64,000 nt of DNA. Source: Liriodendron chinense (Eukaryota > Streptophyta > Magnoliopsida > Magnoliales > Magnoliaceae). Positions 1 through 9,492 of the stretch are shown here, one piece after another (the first letter of the stretch is position 1; each line of letters starts with the position of its first letter). The stretch is taken from positions 310,001 to 374,000 of the forward strand of contig PVNU02001879.1 in the NCBI GenBank assembly GCA_003013855.2, given 5' to 3'. Under the pieces are notes generated by a model. It was not told the DNA's origin. It saw only the letters and a list, made by a program, of their open reading frames with translations, and searched no databases. The translations under genes and the position numbers were made by a program.

Positions 1-416
1 AGAAATCATGGATCACAGCTCATAAGAGAAATCCCAAGCTACCCGAAGCTAATTCTCACATGAGGAGGACAAACCCATCCTTTTCCCTCAACCCAGAGAA
101 CTCCAAGCTTCCTCCCTAGCTCTTTCTCTCACCCTAGAACTCTCTCAATCCCTTGGCCCATTGGCGGCAACCCTAATCTCGGATTACATCCCCTTAAATA
201 GGAGAAAATCGGAATTAGAAACTCCTTGCGCAAAATCGCGCAAGAAACCAAGTCCAAAAGGAAACTGCCCGACTGGTCGGACCCCCCCCACCGGCCGGTC
301 GGCCCGACCGGTCGGATGGCCCAAAAAAGCTCCAGATACGCTACTGTCTTCATCTCCAATGTGACCGACCGGTCGGTGGTCTTCATGCAAGAAGGTTTGA
401 GGCGTCCAAGCCCAAC
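1..416. repeat. GACCGGTCGG-rich segment, possible LTR fragment
   Basis: The stretch has several copies of a self-complementary GACCGGTCGG motif (270-280, 291-315, 364-377) after a leader-like pyrimidine-rich stretch. Short open frames exist on both strands but none resembles a known protein. Similarity to the RLP-flank duplication begins only after about 417, so this piece is unique in the window. Its texture recalls an LTR-retrotransposon LTR or leader, but no LTR end, primer-binding site or polyprotein is visible. It could equally be part of a non-LTR repeat cut by the window edge. Confidence 0.3.
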
Positions 417-1445
417 ATAATCTCTATTGTGTTGGAATGCTCTACAACACATGTTTTAGTAAGTGCATGCAACACCTGATCTCTATTTAGCCCACCTTAA
501 TGTTTGTATCACATCTACTCCGTATAATAATCTCATGACTTCATTTTCACCATACATAACGAAATTTAGATTATTCCAAGACTTTGGTGAGTCACACCAT
601 ATGGTAATATAAAGTTATGTTTAAAAGTTCTAAATTTATGTGATGTGGCCTACTTGAGCTTTCGGGCTGAGTTTTGTATCATCTCTTCATCCAAGTTAGG
701 ATCACCAGATGAACGGGTTAGATGGAATGTTGAAAATTGGTGGCCCAAAGAAGGTTGCTATGGTGGCCATCCTCTCCCCCTTGTTCCTTGCGGTGTGGCC
801 GACCAATTTTTGAATAGGCATTGGTCGACATTTAGCATAGGTCTGACCAACAGGTGTAAAAATTGATGGATAGAGTACTGATGCCACATAAACACCATAA
901 CCTAGAGGGGCCCACCAAATGCCTAGTGTGGATGACCAATACAAATCATGGTGGGGCCCACACTGGTTAACCTCATGGAGGATCAGAATCTACCAACCAT
1001 ATAATTAATCATATACATAGATGTTAGGCAAATAGTTCATCCTATGATGAACACAATTGGAGAATGCAAAGAATGTCAATAGATTGGACTTGTTAACCAA
1101 ATTCTCTACACATGACAATGGTCCAACTATTTCTCTTCGAGTGTGGCCCAATTGATGAGTAGAGCAGTTGATGTGTATAAAGTACAAATATTTATCATCA
1201 TTATTTTTTACAGAAAGGTGGGAGCACACCACCTGTAATTTTATTGATACATGAAAATTATATACATTAGGACAACACTCACGAGTTCCCTCACCAAATT
1301 TTCATTATTAAGCTTTTTATTACAACCCTCATAAAAAGTAAAAGACAGAAAAAGAAAAAGAAAAAGACCAAATGTGAAGTGACCTAGGTTACAAACAATT
1401 ATTCATCATTTATGACCTAGGTTCCCATCAAACTTTTTCGATCTA
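417..1445 (-). other. 3' flank of RLP gene 1 (duplicated segment copy 1)
   Basis: This stretch is nearly identical to 54456-55492 and recognisably similar to 21020-22423, so it is part of the duplicated RLP segment. On the minus strand AATAAA motifs at 1316-1321 and 1240-1245 are candidate polyadenylation signals for gene 1, 125-200 bp beyond the ancestral stop; the nearer one has counterparts at 22280-22285 and 55359-55364. A purine-rich run (about 1338-1370) separates them from the stop. The 640-1000 part contains GGGGCCCAC motifs of a decayed palindromic element. No coding region is supported. Confidence 0.6.
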
Positions 1446-1634
1446 TTATCGTGTAAAGCAACAGTTAGAAAAAAGTCTAACTTCCATCTCATCAAAGAAG
1501 CGGTAATAGGCAATCCTCCAAGACTTCTTGAGCATCAAAACGCCACAGAAGGCCCAAAATCCCACAGCAAATCCTGGTCCCATCGCAGAGTAAAACCAAA
1601 GCATTTCATTACCTCCATCTTCTTTACATCACCA
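1446..1634 (-). pseudogene. Out-of-frame relic of the membrane anchor and tail of RLP gene 1
   Basis: In the frame that continues genes 2 and 3, this stretch encodes the juxtamembrane, transmembrane (GFAMGFWAFCG) and cytoplasmic tail (KKSWRIAYYRFFDEME) segments, ending at a TAA at 1446-1448. It is out of frame with the upstream LRR reading frame because of a one-base shortening of an A-run near 1630-1634 (the minus strand reads GTAAAGAAG where gene 3 has GTAAAAGAAG). The length arithmetic agrees: 4633 to 1446 is one base short of a whole number of codons. It is either a real inactivating deletion or a homopolymer sequencing error. Confidence 0.8.
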
Positions 1635-4633
1635 CCAACAGGTGTTGGACCTTGAGATGTCTCATCACTATCACACTTATTTGTAAGAGGAGGTCCACAA
1701 AGACCATTGTTGCCCATGTAAATAGAAGGATCTAGAAGTGTTTGGAGCTGATTTCCCAATGGAATTTTCCCCGACAAGTTGTTACTCGACAAGTTCAAGT
1801 AACTTAGAAAAGTTAAACTTGACATGCTATGAGGAATTGTACCTGAAAGCTGATTTTTTGAGAAATCCAGAGACTCTAGCAATGCCAATTCACCAATCTT
1901 GTCTGGAATCTTTCCGATCAAATGGTTTCCAGATAAGTTTAAGACCCGTAATCCCAAAAGACTTGTGAGTCCTTTAGGGATTTCTCCAGATAAACTATTT
2001 CTTGAAAGGTCCATGCATGTAACAAGTGAAACTGTTCTAGTGTATTCAAGCATTAGCCCCTTTGTAGACACATACAAGTTCTCCACGTAATATGATGTTC
2101 TTGTACCTCCGTAGGAAAGATTGAGGTTTGTCTTCTTCATGGCCATGAGATCTTCAAAACTTTGGGGAATTGAACCGGATAAACAATTTTGTCCCACATC
2201 AAGGATCTGAAGAGAAGTTAGGTTCGATAATTGCCGTGGGATGTTGCCGGTAAACATATTTGATCGTAAACTCAGAATTCTTAAAGCTGGAAAGCTTTCG
2301 CCAATCCAAGTGGGAATATGACCTGAGAAATTGTTGTGTCCAAGGTCGAGAGTCTCCAGACCAGTACATTTCTTCAAAGATGCAGGGACTTCTCCCGATA
2401 GGTTATTGTTGCTCAAGTGCATTGTTTGTAGTTGACGTAAAAGACCCAAAGACCTGGGTACTCCTCCTGATAGCCTGTTCTTGCTCAAATCAAGTGCCTG
2501 AAGAGCTACACAATTACCCAATCTCACCGGAATGATGCCACTTATATTATTTCGGGAAAGGTCAAGGACAATCAAAGAATTCATTCCTTCTATAGATGAG
2601 GAAATTATGCCACTGATTTGGTTACCTTTGGCAGAAAAGATTTGCAAATTGTGCATGGTGGATGTAAAATTTGGTGGGATTGGCCCATAAAATTGATTGT
2701 TGGAGAGATCAAGGACTATGGCTCCATTCAATATGCAAGGCATGGGACCACTGAAATTATTGGAACTCAAATCAATGGAGTAGGCCTGAGGCTGCATTTT
2801 TAAAGGGTTGGGCAATTGGCCAGAAATATGGTTATTTGAAAGGTTCAGTTGAGAAAGTTGGAGTGTTAAATCCCAAAACCAGGTGGGCATGATGTCGGAG
2901 ATGGTTGTGTTAGAGAGATCCAACTCCTCTATGTATTTTTGTGTTCGTAGCCAGGGAGGAAATCGAGGACCTAAATGACATGATCCTAGGTCAATACGAG
3001 AAAGCTGAAATGGAGGGGCCCAATCAGAGTGTGGATCAAAAACCAAAGAATTGGAAGACAAGGATAACGACTTCAACTTTTTGAGGTTTTCAAAATGACT
3101 TTCACACACGTTTCCTGTTAAGGAATTGTAAGAGAGGTACAGACTAGACAAGTTGGAAAGTTGTCCTAAAGTTGTTGGGATTGTCCCATTGAGCTTATTC
3201 CTCGAGAGATCTAATGTTTCCAACAAAGACAATCCTCCAAGAGCTGCGGGGATATTCCCATTCAGCTGATTCTCTGAGAGATCTAAACTTTGTAAGGAAG
3301 ACAATCCTCCAAGAGCTGTAGGGATATTCCCATTCAACTGATTCCCGCAAAGAGATAAACTTTGTAAGGAAGGCAATCTTCCAAGAAGAGCTGCAGGGAT
3401 TTGGCCGGTCAGCATGCAATCTCGCAGACCAAGGTATTTAAGATTTTTGAGCTCATCTAACCAATCAGGAATGGCCGCGTGCATATGGTATCCAAACAAA
3501 TACAGGGTCTCTAAATTGATAAGCTTAGTTATGGCTCTTGGAATGCTACCACCTGTTATGTTTTCAAGAGAAAATGACAAATAAAGATCCACAAGTGAGG
3601 TAATATTCCCAATAGACGCTGGGATTCCTCCCTGCAGCTGACTGAAGGATAGATCAAGTAGCTTCAGCTTACTCCAGCTTCCTTCAAGGATCTCTGACCA
3701 ATTGTTATGATCATCAGTTGATTCCAACCACAACTCTTCCAAGTTGGGAAGTTGTGAAAATTGATAAAGAATCTGACCTTGAAACTTGTTAACTGAGAGA
3801 CGTAAAGACACAAGGCTACTAATGTTAGCTATCCAGTTTGGAATTGATCTAGAGTTGAATTCGTTCCAATAGAGATCAAGGACACGGAGAGATGTGAAAT
3901 TAACAGAAGCAAGAGTTGGAGAAATATATGAAAGACCACAATTGGATAACATTAGCTCAACAAGGGAAGGACACTTTTTCATTACGTGCACCCAATCATG
4001 GCTTGCCATGGAAAGGTTCACGTAAGACATGCGGAGGTACTTTAGAGAAGGTAGGCTTGTCAACCACCACAGGTTTTTGGAACTCAAAGAAGATGAAGAA
4101 AGCTGCAGGGAAATGAGTTTAGAGAGGTTTCCAAGCTGATGAGGGATTCTCCCACTGAATCCTGCCCACGACAAGTTCAAATGCCTCAGCTCCTTCATGG
4201 ACCCCAAGAAATCTGGAATTGGGGAGCCATGAAAAGCATTAAAGCTCAAGTCCAAGAACTGAAGATGCTTCAGTTCCACCAAAGCTGGATCAATTCTGCC
4301 ACTTAGACCGGAAGTACTTGGATGAATTCCGTCAGCTACATCAACATAATGGAAGTTTTGAGTGTGGAGGTCGAGTTGAAGAACGTACCCAGTTATGTTG
4401 TGGCAGGTAATACCTCTCCATTTGCAGCAGTCAGAGGCAGAGGCTTCATCATCCCAAGAAGAGAGACGAATATTGGAGGGATCGTTGAGAGCCTTCCGAA
4501 AGGTAGTGAGAGCTTTTCTCTCCGAATCGAAGCAACCACTCACCTTCAAATATCCTTCCCAATATATTAATACATTTAAAAGAAATAGAAAAGTAAGAAA
4601 GCCTCTCTTCTGAGAAGAACAACTGATCTCCAT
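1535..4633 (-). CDS. LRR receptor-like protein 1 (EIX2-like RLP), frameshifted near the C-terminus
   Basis: This intronless gene encodes 1032 residues. In order it shows an N-terminal signal peptide (about 1-33), an LRRNT cap with the DCCKWRGITC cysteine motif, some 25-30 plant-type LRRs (LxxLxLSxNxLxGxIP), a non-LRR island ending near LEYTRTVSLV, four final LRRs and an LRRCT with NGLCGPPL. This is the architecture of cell-surface RLPs of the EIX1/EIX2 type, which bind microbial ligands and signal through SOBIR1- and BAK1-type kinases. The last 25 or so residues (from VKKMEVMKCF) do not match genes 2 and 3: a one-base deletion shifts the frame, and the transmembrane helix and tail are lost. 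As written the product would be a secreted ectodomain. The start is conserved in all three copies, about 75 bp downstream of a TATA box. EIX2 similarity is inferred from recalled family features; the ligand is unknown. Confidence 0.9.
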   Translation of the reverse strand: MEISCSSQKRGFLTFLFLLNVLIYWEGYLKVSGCFDSERKALTTFRKALNDPSNIRLSSWDDEASASDCCKWRGITCHNITGYVLQLDLHTQNFHYVDVADGIHPSTSGLSGRIDPALVELKHLQFLDLSFNAFHGSPIPDFLGSMKELRHLNLSWAGFSGRIPHQLGNLSKLISLQLSSSSLSSKNLWWLTSLPSLKYLRMSYVNLSMASHDWVHVMKKCPSLVELMLSNCGLSYISPTLASVNFTSLRVLDLYWNEFNSRSIPNWIANISSLVSLRLSVNKFQGQILYQFSQLPNLEELWLESTDDHNNWSEILEGSWSKLKLLDLSFSQLQGGIPASIGNITSLVDLYLSFSLENITGGSIPRAITKLINLETLYLFGYHMHAAIPDWLDELKNLKYLGLRDCMLTGQIPAALLGRLPSLQSLSLCGNQLNGNIPTALGGLSSLQSLDLSENQLNGNIPAALGGLSLLETLDLSRNKLNGTIPTTLGQLSNLSSLYLSYNSLTGNVCESHFENLKKLKSLSLSSNSLVFDPHSDWAPPFQLSRIDLGSCHLGPRFPPWLRTQKYIEELDLSNTTISDIMPTWFWDLTLQLSQLNLSNNHISGQLPNPLKMQPQAYSIDLSSNNFSGPMPCILNGAIVLDLSNNQFYGPIPPNFTSTMHNLQIFSAKGNQISGIISSSIEGMNSLIVLDLSRNNISGIIPVRLGNCVALQALDLSKNRLSGGVPRSLGLLRQLQTMHLSNNNLSGEVPASLKKCTGLETLDLGHNNFSGHIPTWIGESFPALRILSLRSNMFTGNIPRQLSNLTSLQILDVGQNCLSGSIPQSFEDLMAMKKTNLNLSYGGTRTSYYVENLYVSTKGLMLEYTRTVSLVTCMDLSRNSLSGEIPKGLTSLLGLRVLNLSGNHLIGKIPDKIGELALLESLDFSKNQLSGTIPHSMSSLTFLSYLNLSSNNLSGKIPLGNQLQTLLDPSIYMGNNGLCGPPLTNKCDSDETSQGPTPVGGDVKKMEVMKCFGFTLRWDQDLLWDFGPSVAF
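3165..3425 (-). repeat. Tandem 72-bp (24-residue) LRR units in RLP gene 1
   Basis: Successive LRRs here are almost the same at DNA level. For example, matching segments begin at 3251 and 3323, exactly 72 bp apart, encoding variants of NGNIPAALGGLSSLQSLDLS. The equivalent block lies at 57230-57440 in gene 3 and 23870-24090 in gene 2, with different substitutions. Such identity between neighbouring LRRs is unusual within this otherwise diverged repeat domain and points to recent duplication or conversion of LRR units. Confidence 0.75.
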
Positions 4634-4704
4634 TCCTTCTCTCTCTTTCTGCTCTAGAAAAAAGGAAAATAGCTTCTTTGATAATTTCTCCCTCCGCTCT
4701 TCTT

Positions 4705-4712
4705 AATTTATA
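4705..4712 (-). promoter_or_regulatory. TATA box of RLP gene 1
   Basis: The minus strand reads CTTATAAATTAAG, with TATAAATT at this position, 72-79 bp upstream of the ATG at 4633. The same motif at the same distance occurs in genes 2 and 3 (25378-25385, 58712-58719), and the whole leader between it and the ATG is almost unchanged, so all three copies kept the core promoter. Confidence 0.65.
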
Positions 4713-4835
4713 AGATTTGAAGACCCCATATCTATCCATCATGCTAGCTCACCATCATTTTCTCCTAACGCAGATCAAGCAATCCTAACCATCCACTTGA
4801 AATGGTGGAAGACTCACCACCAGTTTTACAATGGT

Positions 4836-5345
4836 GGACGCGGATTGCCTCCGAAAGCCTTTTGCAGGCATCTCCTGCACGCGGAATCTAGTTGGGGCCC
4901 ACCGTGATGTTTGTGAGAAATCTGCGCCGTCCAACCATTTTGTGAAATCATTTTAGAGGTTTTCACCTAAAATGAACGGGATCCAAGACTTAAGTGGGCC
5001 GAAAATGTGACGATTGAACTTCCACAGTTGAAATATTCTTGGGGCCACAGAAGTTTCGAATCAGGATAATATTTTTGTTTTGAGTTCATCTCAGTAGGAA
5101 TGACATTATGAACGGTATGGATGGCATATAAACATCACTGTGGACCCCATAGATGTTTCAACGGTAGGAATTTCCCTACCCACCTTTTGCTTTAGTGCAG
5201 CCCACTTGAGTCTTGGATCCCGTTCATTTTTTTGTCGCAAGGCCTAAACTGATCTCACAAAACGGTTGGACGGTGTAGATTTCTCACAAACATCACAGTG
5301 GGCCCCACCTAGATTCCGAGCGGCTTTCGCAGGCAATCCGCGTCC
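4836..5345. mobile_element. Full-length palindromic GGGGCCCAC element (510 bp)
   Basis: The left end GGACGCGGATTGCCTCCGAA and the right end (complement GGACGCGGATTGCCTGCGAA) form terminal inverted repeats that continue inward for more than 100 bp through GTGGGGCCCAC, and the two halves remain complementary almost to the centre. There is no coding capacity. A truncated copy at the corresponding place in the third RLP segment starts near 58855; the second RLP segment has unrelated sequence there. I could not identify a clear target-site duplication. It is a nonautonomous foldback or MITE-type element; the superfamily is uncertain. Confidence 0.75.
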
Positions 5346-5459
5346 CACTTGAGAAGGCAAGTCTTGCCCATCTAGATCGACTAAAACATCTAAGCCGTTT
5401 ATCAAGTAAGGCTCACCATTCTAGAATCCACATTACAGAAAGGTGTGCCACCTCCACTT

Positions 5460-5860
5460 CGGCACCTGTACGTATGATTTGTCCGAAACGGACGCGTATT
5501 AAGTCCTTCTTCATGCTGATCTATGAAGGGGTCCACCTGAGCGTTGTATCTGCCTCATTCTCGGTCTAATGCCTTAAAATGATCTTAAAAAATGAATGGA
5601 CTGCGTGGATCAACAGATACATAAGGTTGGGTCCCTCCATAGATCAGACTGAGGAAGGACGCAAACCCCGTCCATCAGAAGTAGTGAATACCGAGAGCGG
5701 ATTGCCTGTGACCCTGGCTGTGTGGGGTCCACAGAGTTATTGAAAAATCCACTCGGTCTATCTGTTTTTAAATTTTGGTTCTATTCTATTTTATATGGTT
5801 AAATGGATGAACGGTATGGATAAAACCCATACATCATGGTGGCCATTCAAAGCTCCTGCC
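5460..5860. mobile_element. Two deleted palindromic-element derivatives
   Basis: A right arm fragment (about 5515-5650) begins after GACGCGTATTAAGTCC, followed by a copy in which only the left end (CTGTGTGGGGTCCACAGAG, about 5715) and the right end (CATACATCATGGTGGCC, about 5830) remain with the middle missing. The first part matches 59300-59500 beside RLP gene 3. There the corresponding second element still has its interior (59505-59880), so the deletion at this locus happened after the RLP segments separated. Confidence 0.55.
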
Positions 5861-6039
5861 CGTTCCAAGTTGGGGGTCGACGAATCCACGTCCTCTCCAA
5901 CGCTACCCTACAACGGATGTGTGCCTGACCCACGATTGATGTGTTGGTGGAAATCAAATTGTGCATGTGAACTGTACGGTCTAAAAGCCATGAATGAGTC
6001 TGCAACCCGTTCTAAATCATAGCTCCAGCTGCAAAATTA

Positions 6040-6345
6040 GTTGGGCCATGCATGTTAGGCCACATTTGGTCCGTAAGCCCAGATAGTAGTTCCAAGCTCG
6101 GCCATAGCTAGGTTAGGCTTGTTGGATCAGGTGCGCTACCCAACCCATTGCTCCCTTTTTGTTCAAAATGGTATTTAACCATTTTGTTGGAAAAGGAAAG
6201 TCTGACACCGCCCCAAACATGCATATAGCTTGTCACAGTCTGGGCCTTGATTTTGAATTGTTACCAGGGCCTGTTTTCCCTGATCGATTTAGAAGTTTTG
6301 GGTTTTGTTAGCCCTCATCGGCGTAGCCCATTGATTGCCCTGTCA
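6040..6345. repeat. Isolated copy of the 3' end of the 4.7-kb complex unit
   Basis: It shares an ordered series of blocks with 14450-14740 and 35540-35820: a CCCAGATAGTAGTTCCAAGC block, a GGTTAGG..TTGTTGG block, GTTCAAAATGGTATTTA, and GGGCCTTGATTTTGA. It is more diverged than those copies are from each other. No gene is present. Confidence 0.6.
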
Positions 6346-6751
6346 GCATATGAGCTGGGTCATGAATCAGACCATGAACTAAAATGGTTTAGCCTCAATA
6401 TTCAAAAGGAAGAATTGATGGCAAGAATCTTCCCTATGGTTAATTTTCAACCAAGAGCCATATAAATTAATGATTGTTGAGATTCACTTGCCCACCTACT
6501 GTATTTCAGGTATTGGGCCACAAACACCCTTTTTATTGGCCACGGGTTGTCCAAACTTGCTTAAGTGATCATGGATATTTTGGGGTCTTCAGTTTGTGTA
6601 GGTGGGGTCGAAACCATTCATATAATGGTCCTCACAGATCCACCAGATCATCAGATCTGGGTTGCAGATGAAGTTCTGGCCTTTTATGGTTGAGTATGAA
6701 ACCTTGCAGTACTTTCTTTCCTTAATTGTAAGAAAAGCATGGGTTTATTCA
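6346..6751. repeat. Dispersed repeat, no gene
   Basis: The part from about 6590 to 6710 (AACCATTCATATAATGG, CCAGATCATCAGATCTGG, TTCTGGCCTTTTATGG) recurs at 43545-43640 with similar spacing. The rest shows no recognised coding or RNA feature. Confidence 0.4.
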
Positions 6752-7175
6752 CAGTGGCCCCACCTTCAATGTGGATTGACCATCATGTGGGGCTCCCCTT
6801 GAATGTGGGCCATTCATCATTAGGGGCTGACCTTTGATGTAGATCGTAAATCATGTGGGTCCACCTCAATATACCATCATCATGTGGGGGCCAGTTTTAA
6901 TATCCGCTGCCGATCACGTGGAGCCCATCATGTGGACTCTCCATCATGTTGGCTCCACCTTTGAAGTGGGTTGTCCATCATATTAGCCCTCTTTGGAAGT
7001 GAGCTAGTTATCATTATGGGCCAACCTTTGATGTGGACCATCCATTATGTGGGTCCACATTAATATGGGGTCATCCATCATATGTGGCCTATCTTTGATG
7101 TGGACCACCCACTGTATGAACCCCATCTTTGATGAGACAATCCATCATGTGGAGCCTCTTTTGATATGAACTATA
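6752..7175. repeat. Degenerate tandem repeat (TTTGATGTGGACCATCCATCATGT-like units)
   Basis: About a dozen units of roughly 33-40 bp are built from CATCATGTGGGGCC, (C)CACCTTTGATGTGG and ACCATCCA segments. A second, shorter array with the same unit occurs at 38668-38893. The wording overlaps the ends of the palindromic elements (CATCATGGTGGGGCCCAC), so it may have grown from an element end. Confidence 0.65.
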
Positions 7176-7394
7176 TGAGAGAGAGCATCCTTTGATATGT
7201 ACCTTGAGAGAGAGAGAGTGAGAGAGTAAAATGTAGTAAGTCAAAAATATAAAAATATAACTTATTAAGATAAGTACTAACTTTTAGGAGATAAGTTACT
7301 TTTCAATGATGCTTAGCAAACAAACTTAATTGCCAAAAGTAACTTAAACTTAAGTTCAGTTAAAAAGTAACCTCTTTGGTAGTGTCCAAACAAG

Positions 7395-8080
7395 CCCTTA
7401 AGGTCCACTAGAAGTAGAGTACAAAAGTATAGTTATTAGAGAAGAAGAGTCTCATTTTGCATCTCTTTCATTGCCTATCATATTTTTAAAAGAAATCCTC
7501 GTACAATAATAGCTCAAGAATTGCTAATCACTTATTAAATATTCATTAGAATTAAAGTAAAAAAGTATAGCCATCAAATAAGAAGAATCTCATTTTGAAT
7601 CTCCTTTATTGCTTGTCTTATTCTCTAGAAAAGTTCTTCTGTTGTAATAGCTTAAGAAGTGATAATCACTTATTTAGCTTCCATGAGAAGTATAATCACT
7701 AGAGAAGAAATTTTTTATTTCACATTTTTTTTTTATTACTTGTTTTGTTCTTCAGAGAAGTCCTTTTATAGTAATCGTGAAATGCTAACCATTCATTAGT
7801 GTCCATAAGAAGTAAGAAAGTATGGTCACCAGAGAAAAAAAGTTGCAATTCACATTTTTTTTTTTTTTTTTTTTGAACATGACCCGGCCCGAACACCTGA
7901 CCTGAACTCGACCGAAAGCACCCAAAGGTGCTGCTCGTGTGTCTCGAACCAGAGACCAACTCGTTGATAAACTCGGACTCAACCAGCTAGGCTACAGGCC
8001 CTTCCACTTCACATCTCTTTTATTGACTGTCCAACTCTTCAGAAAAATCCTTTCATTGTATGGAAGCTCAAGTGAAACAC
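7395..8080. repeat. Four to five tandem copies of a ~130-bp AT-rich unit
   Basis: Units start near 7395, 7545, 7675 and 7795. Each repeats the order GAAGTA.AAAGTATAG / AGAGAAGAAGAATCTCATTT / CTTTTATTGCTTGTC / AGAAGTCCTTTCATTGTAATAGCTCAAG. The fourth unit is interrupted by a SINE and resumes at about 8008. The array is non-coding. Just upstream (about 7340-7395) is an end resembling Tourist-type MITEs (GTCCAAACAAGCCCTTAA). Confidence 0.65.
7855..8007 (-). mobile_element. tRNA-derived SINE 1
   Basis: On the minus strand it starts near GTGGAAGGGCCTGTAGCC, contains a Pol III A box (TAGCCTAGCTGG) and a B box (GGTTCGAGAC) at the usual spacing, a 3' body and an A-tail (T-run on plus from 7855). A 6-bp direct repeat TTCACA (7849-7854 and 8008-8013) flanks it. 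This fits LINE-mobilised tRNA-type SINEs. Relatives lie at 43761-43900 and 21248-21350. Confidence 0.8.
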
Positions 8081-8749
8081 GAATCTAGCTTATGATTCCA
8101 AGTCAAGTCTATGATAACATAGACTTTTAATATATAGAGATGACTCTCCTTTTTTCTATTAACTTCTTCCATAGTTAAAGAAAATGGTGAAATGTCTAAA
8201 TTTTTTTGTTTCAATTCATTTACTTAATTTTCTTTTGGTAGAACATTTTATGTGCACATGTCCAAGGAGAATTTATGGCATGTAAAGTTGGAAATGTGAT
8301 CTAGCTAGGGGTGTAGGCCAATCATCGCGTGATTCGGTTGCTTTTTCGTAGTTGGGTCAGCTGGCTCAACACTTATCTTTTTTTAAACCAGCTAGTGGTA
8401 GTGTGTTGTTCTTTTAGTTGTAGTTTGTTGGGTTCATTGGCCATTGGCAGCTAGACCGTAGTACCAATGGTTTGGTTTACTGAAGCTTGGGCTTCACTTC
8501 CACAATTTCACAAGTCTAGTTGTACGGGGAACCCAAATCACCATCGATGCATAGGATCCATAGGCTATCCATAGTGGGACTGTAATCCAAGGATCAGATT
8601 GTATGGCTTTCTTAGTGTCACTTGAACAGTGGGTGGGAATGGATGGATGGTCTGGATTGATTCATTTGATTAGAAGTGACCAGCTGAAGCTGGTAGCATT
8701 GTAACTTAAAAGTTGGGGAAGCAGATTGCCTACTGAGTAAATTAACTCT
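8081..8749. other. Spacer without recognised features
   Basis: AT-rich then mixed sequence with no open frame of note, no RNA gene and no clear repeat structure. A GCTAGGGGTGTAGGCC stretch near 8306 is weakly reminiscent of a hAT end but has no partner. Confidence 0.4.
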
Positions 8750-9162
8750 GTGGGGCTTACTGTGATTTATGTATTTTATCCACTCCATCCACCAATTTTA
8801 AAGGAATTTCACGGCTTGAACCCAAAAATAAAGCATACCCAAAATTCATGTAGACCACACCATAGGAAACCGTGTGAATTAAACATCTACCATTGAAAAA
8901 TCCTTAGGGGCCACAGAAGTTTTGGATCAAGCTGATATTTGTGTTTTCCCTTCATCCATGTATGTGCAATCTTATGAATAGGCCGGGTGACAAATAAACA
9001 TCACTGTAGGGCCTAGGAAGGTTTCAATGGTGGAAATCACTATTCCCATTGTCCTGCGTTGTGGTCCACTTGAGCTTTGGATATGCTCAATTTGGGCTCA
9101 ACCCTAAAATGAGCTTGAAAAATGGATGGACGGCTTAGATAAATGGGTGTGCCCAACAAAGT
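8750..9162. mobile_element. Palindromic GGGGCCCAC element, GAGTAAACT subfamily
   Basis: The left end TGTGGGGCTTACTGTGATTT and the right end with ATGGATGGACGGCTTAGAT are the two arms of an imperfect palindrome. Outside them, GAGTAAATTAACTCTGTGGGG on the left and the complement GAGTAAACTTTGTTGGG on the right extend the inverted repeat. The same terminal module is seen at 25796-26242. Non-coding. Confidence 0.7.
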
Positions 9163-9492
9163 TTACTCCGTTCAAAAAAAAAAAAAAAATCAGCCTAATT
9201 TGGAAGAGGTTTTAAGAGAAATATTACGTTGTTCCCATTCGTGTGGCCCGTTAGATTTTTTATCCAGCTGATCTTCAACATATACGGTTCTAAAAGGTTC
9301 CCACTTGATGAACGGATGTTGTTTATGCATAGTCGCATACAGCGCAGTTGGTCCGACGGAGCCTGGATCTTACCTGCTGCGTAAAAACAGGCGTCTCATC
9401 CTCCTCGCCCAAAGCGGACTGCGGTACTACTTTATCTATCTTATCTGCGTACTTTATTAGGAAAAAACCAAAAACTTTGATACTCAGGTACA

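Noticed and set aside
640..1000. Intact palindromic element in the RLP 1 flank
   Set aside because: GGGGCCCAC motifs are present, but I could not trace two complementary arms; it is also part of the duplicated RLP flank.
1738..2803. Plus-strand frames opposite the RLP genes
   Set aside because: They are complementary-strand shadows of LRR codons.
4449..4742. 97-residue minus-strand frame (starting MMDRYGVFKSYKL) overlapping the start of each RLP gene
   Set aside because: It spans the TATA box, leader and signal-peptide region in another frame. It is conserved in three copies only because the DNA is duplicated.
6752..7175. CRISPR-like array
   Set aside because: Units are degenerate and directly abutting, without unique spacers, in plant nuclear DNA.
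7905..8007. Functional tRNA gene
   Set aside because: A and B boxes are present, but the sequence continues into a SINE body and A-tail and does not fold as a cloverleaf that I can trace.
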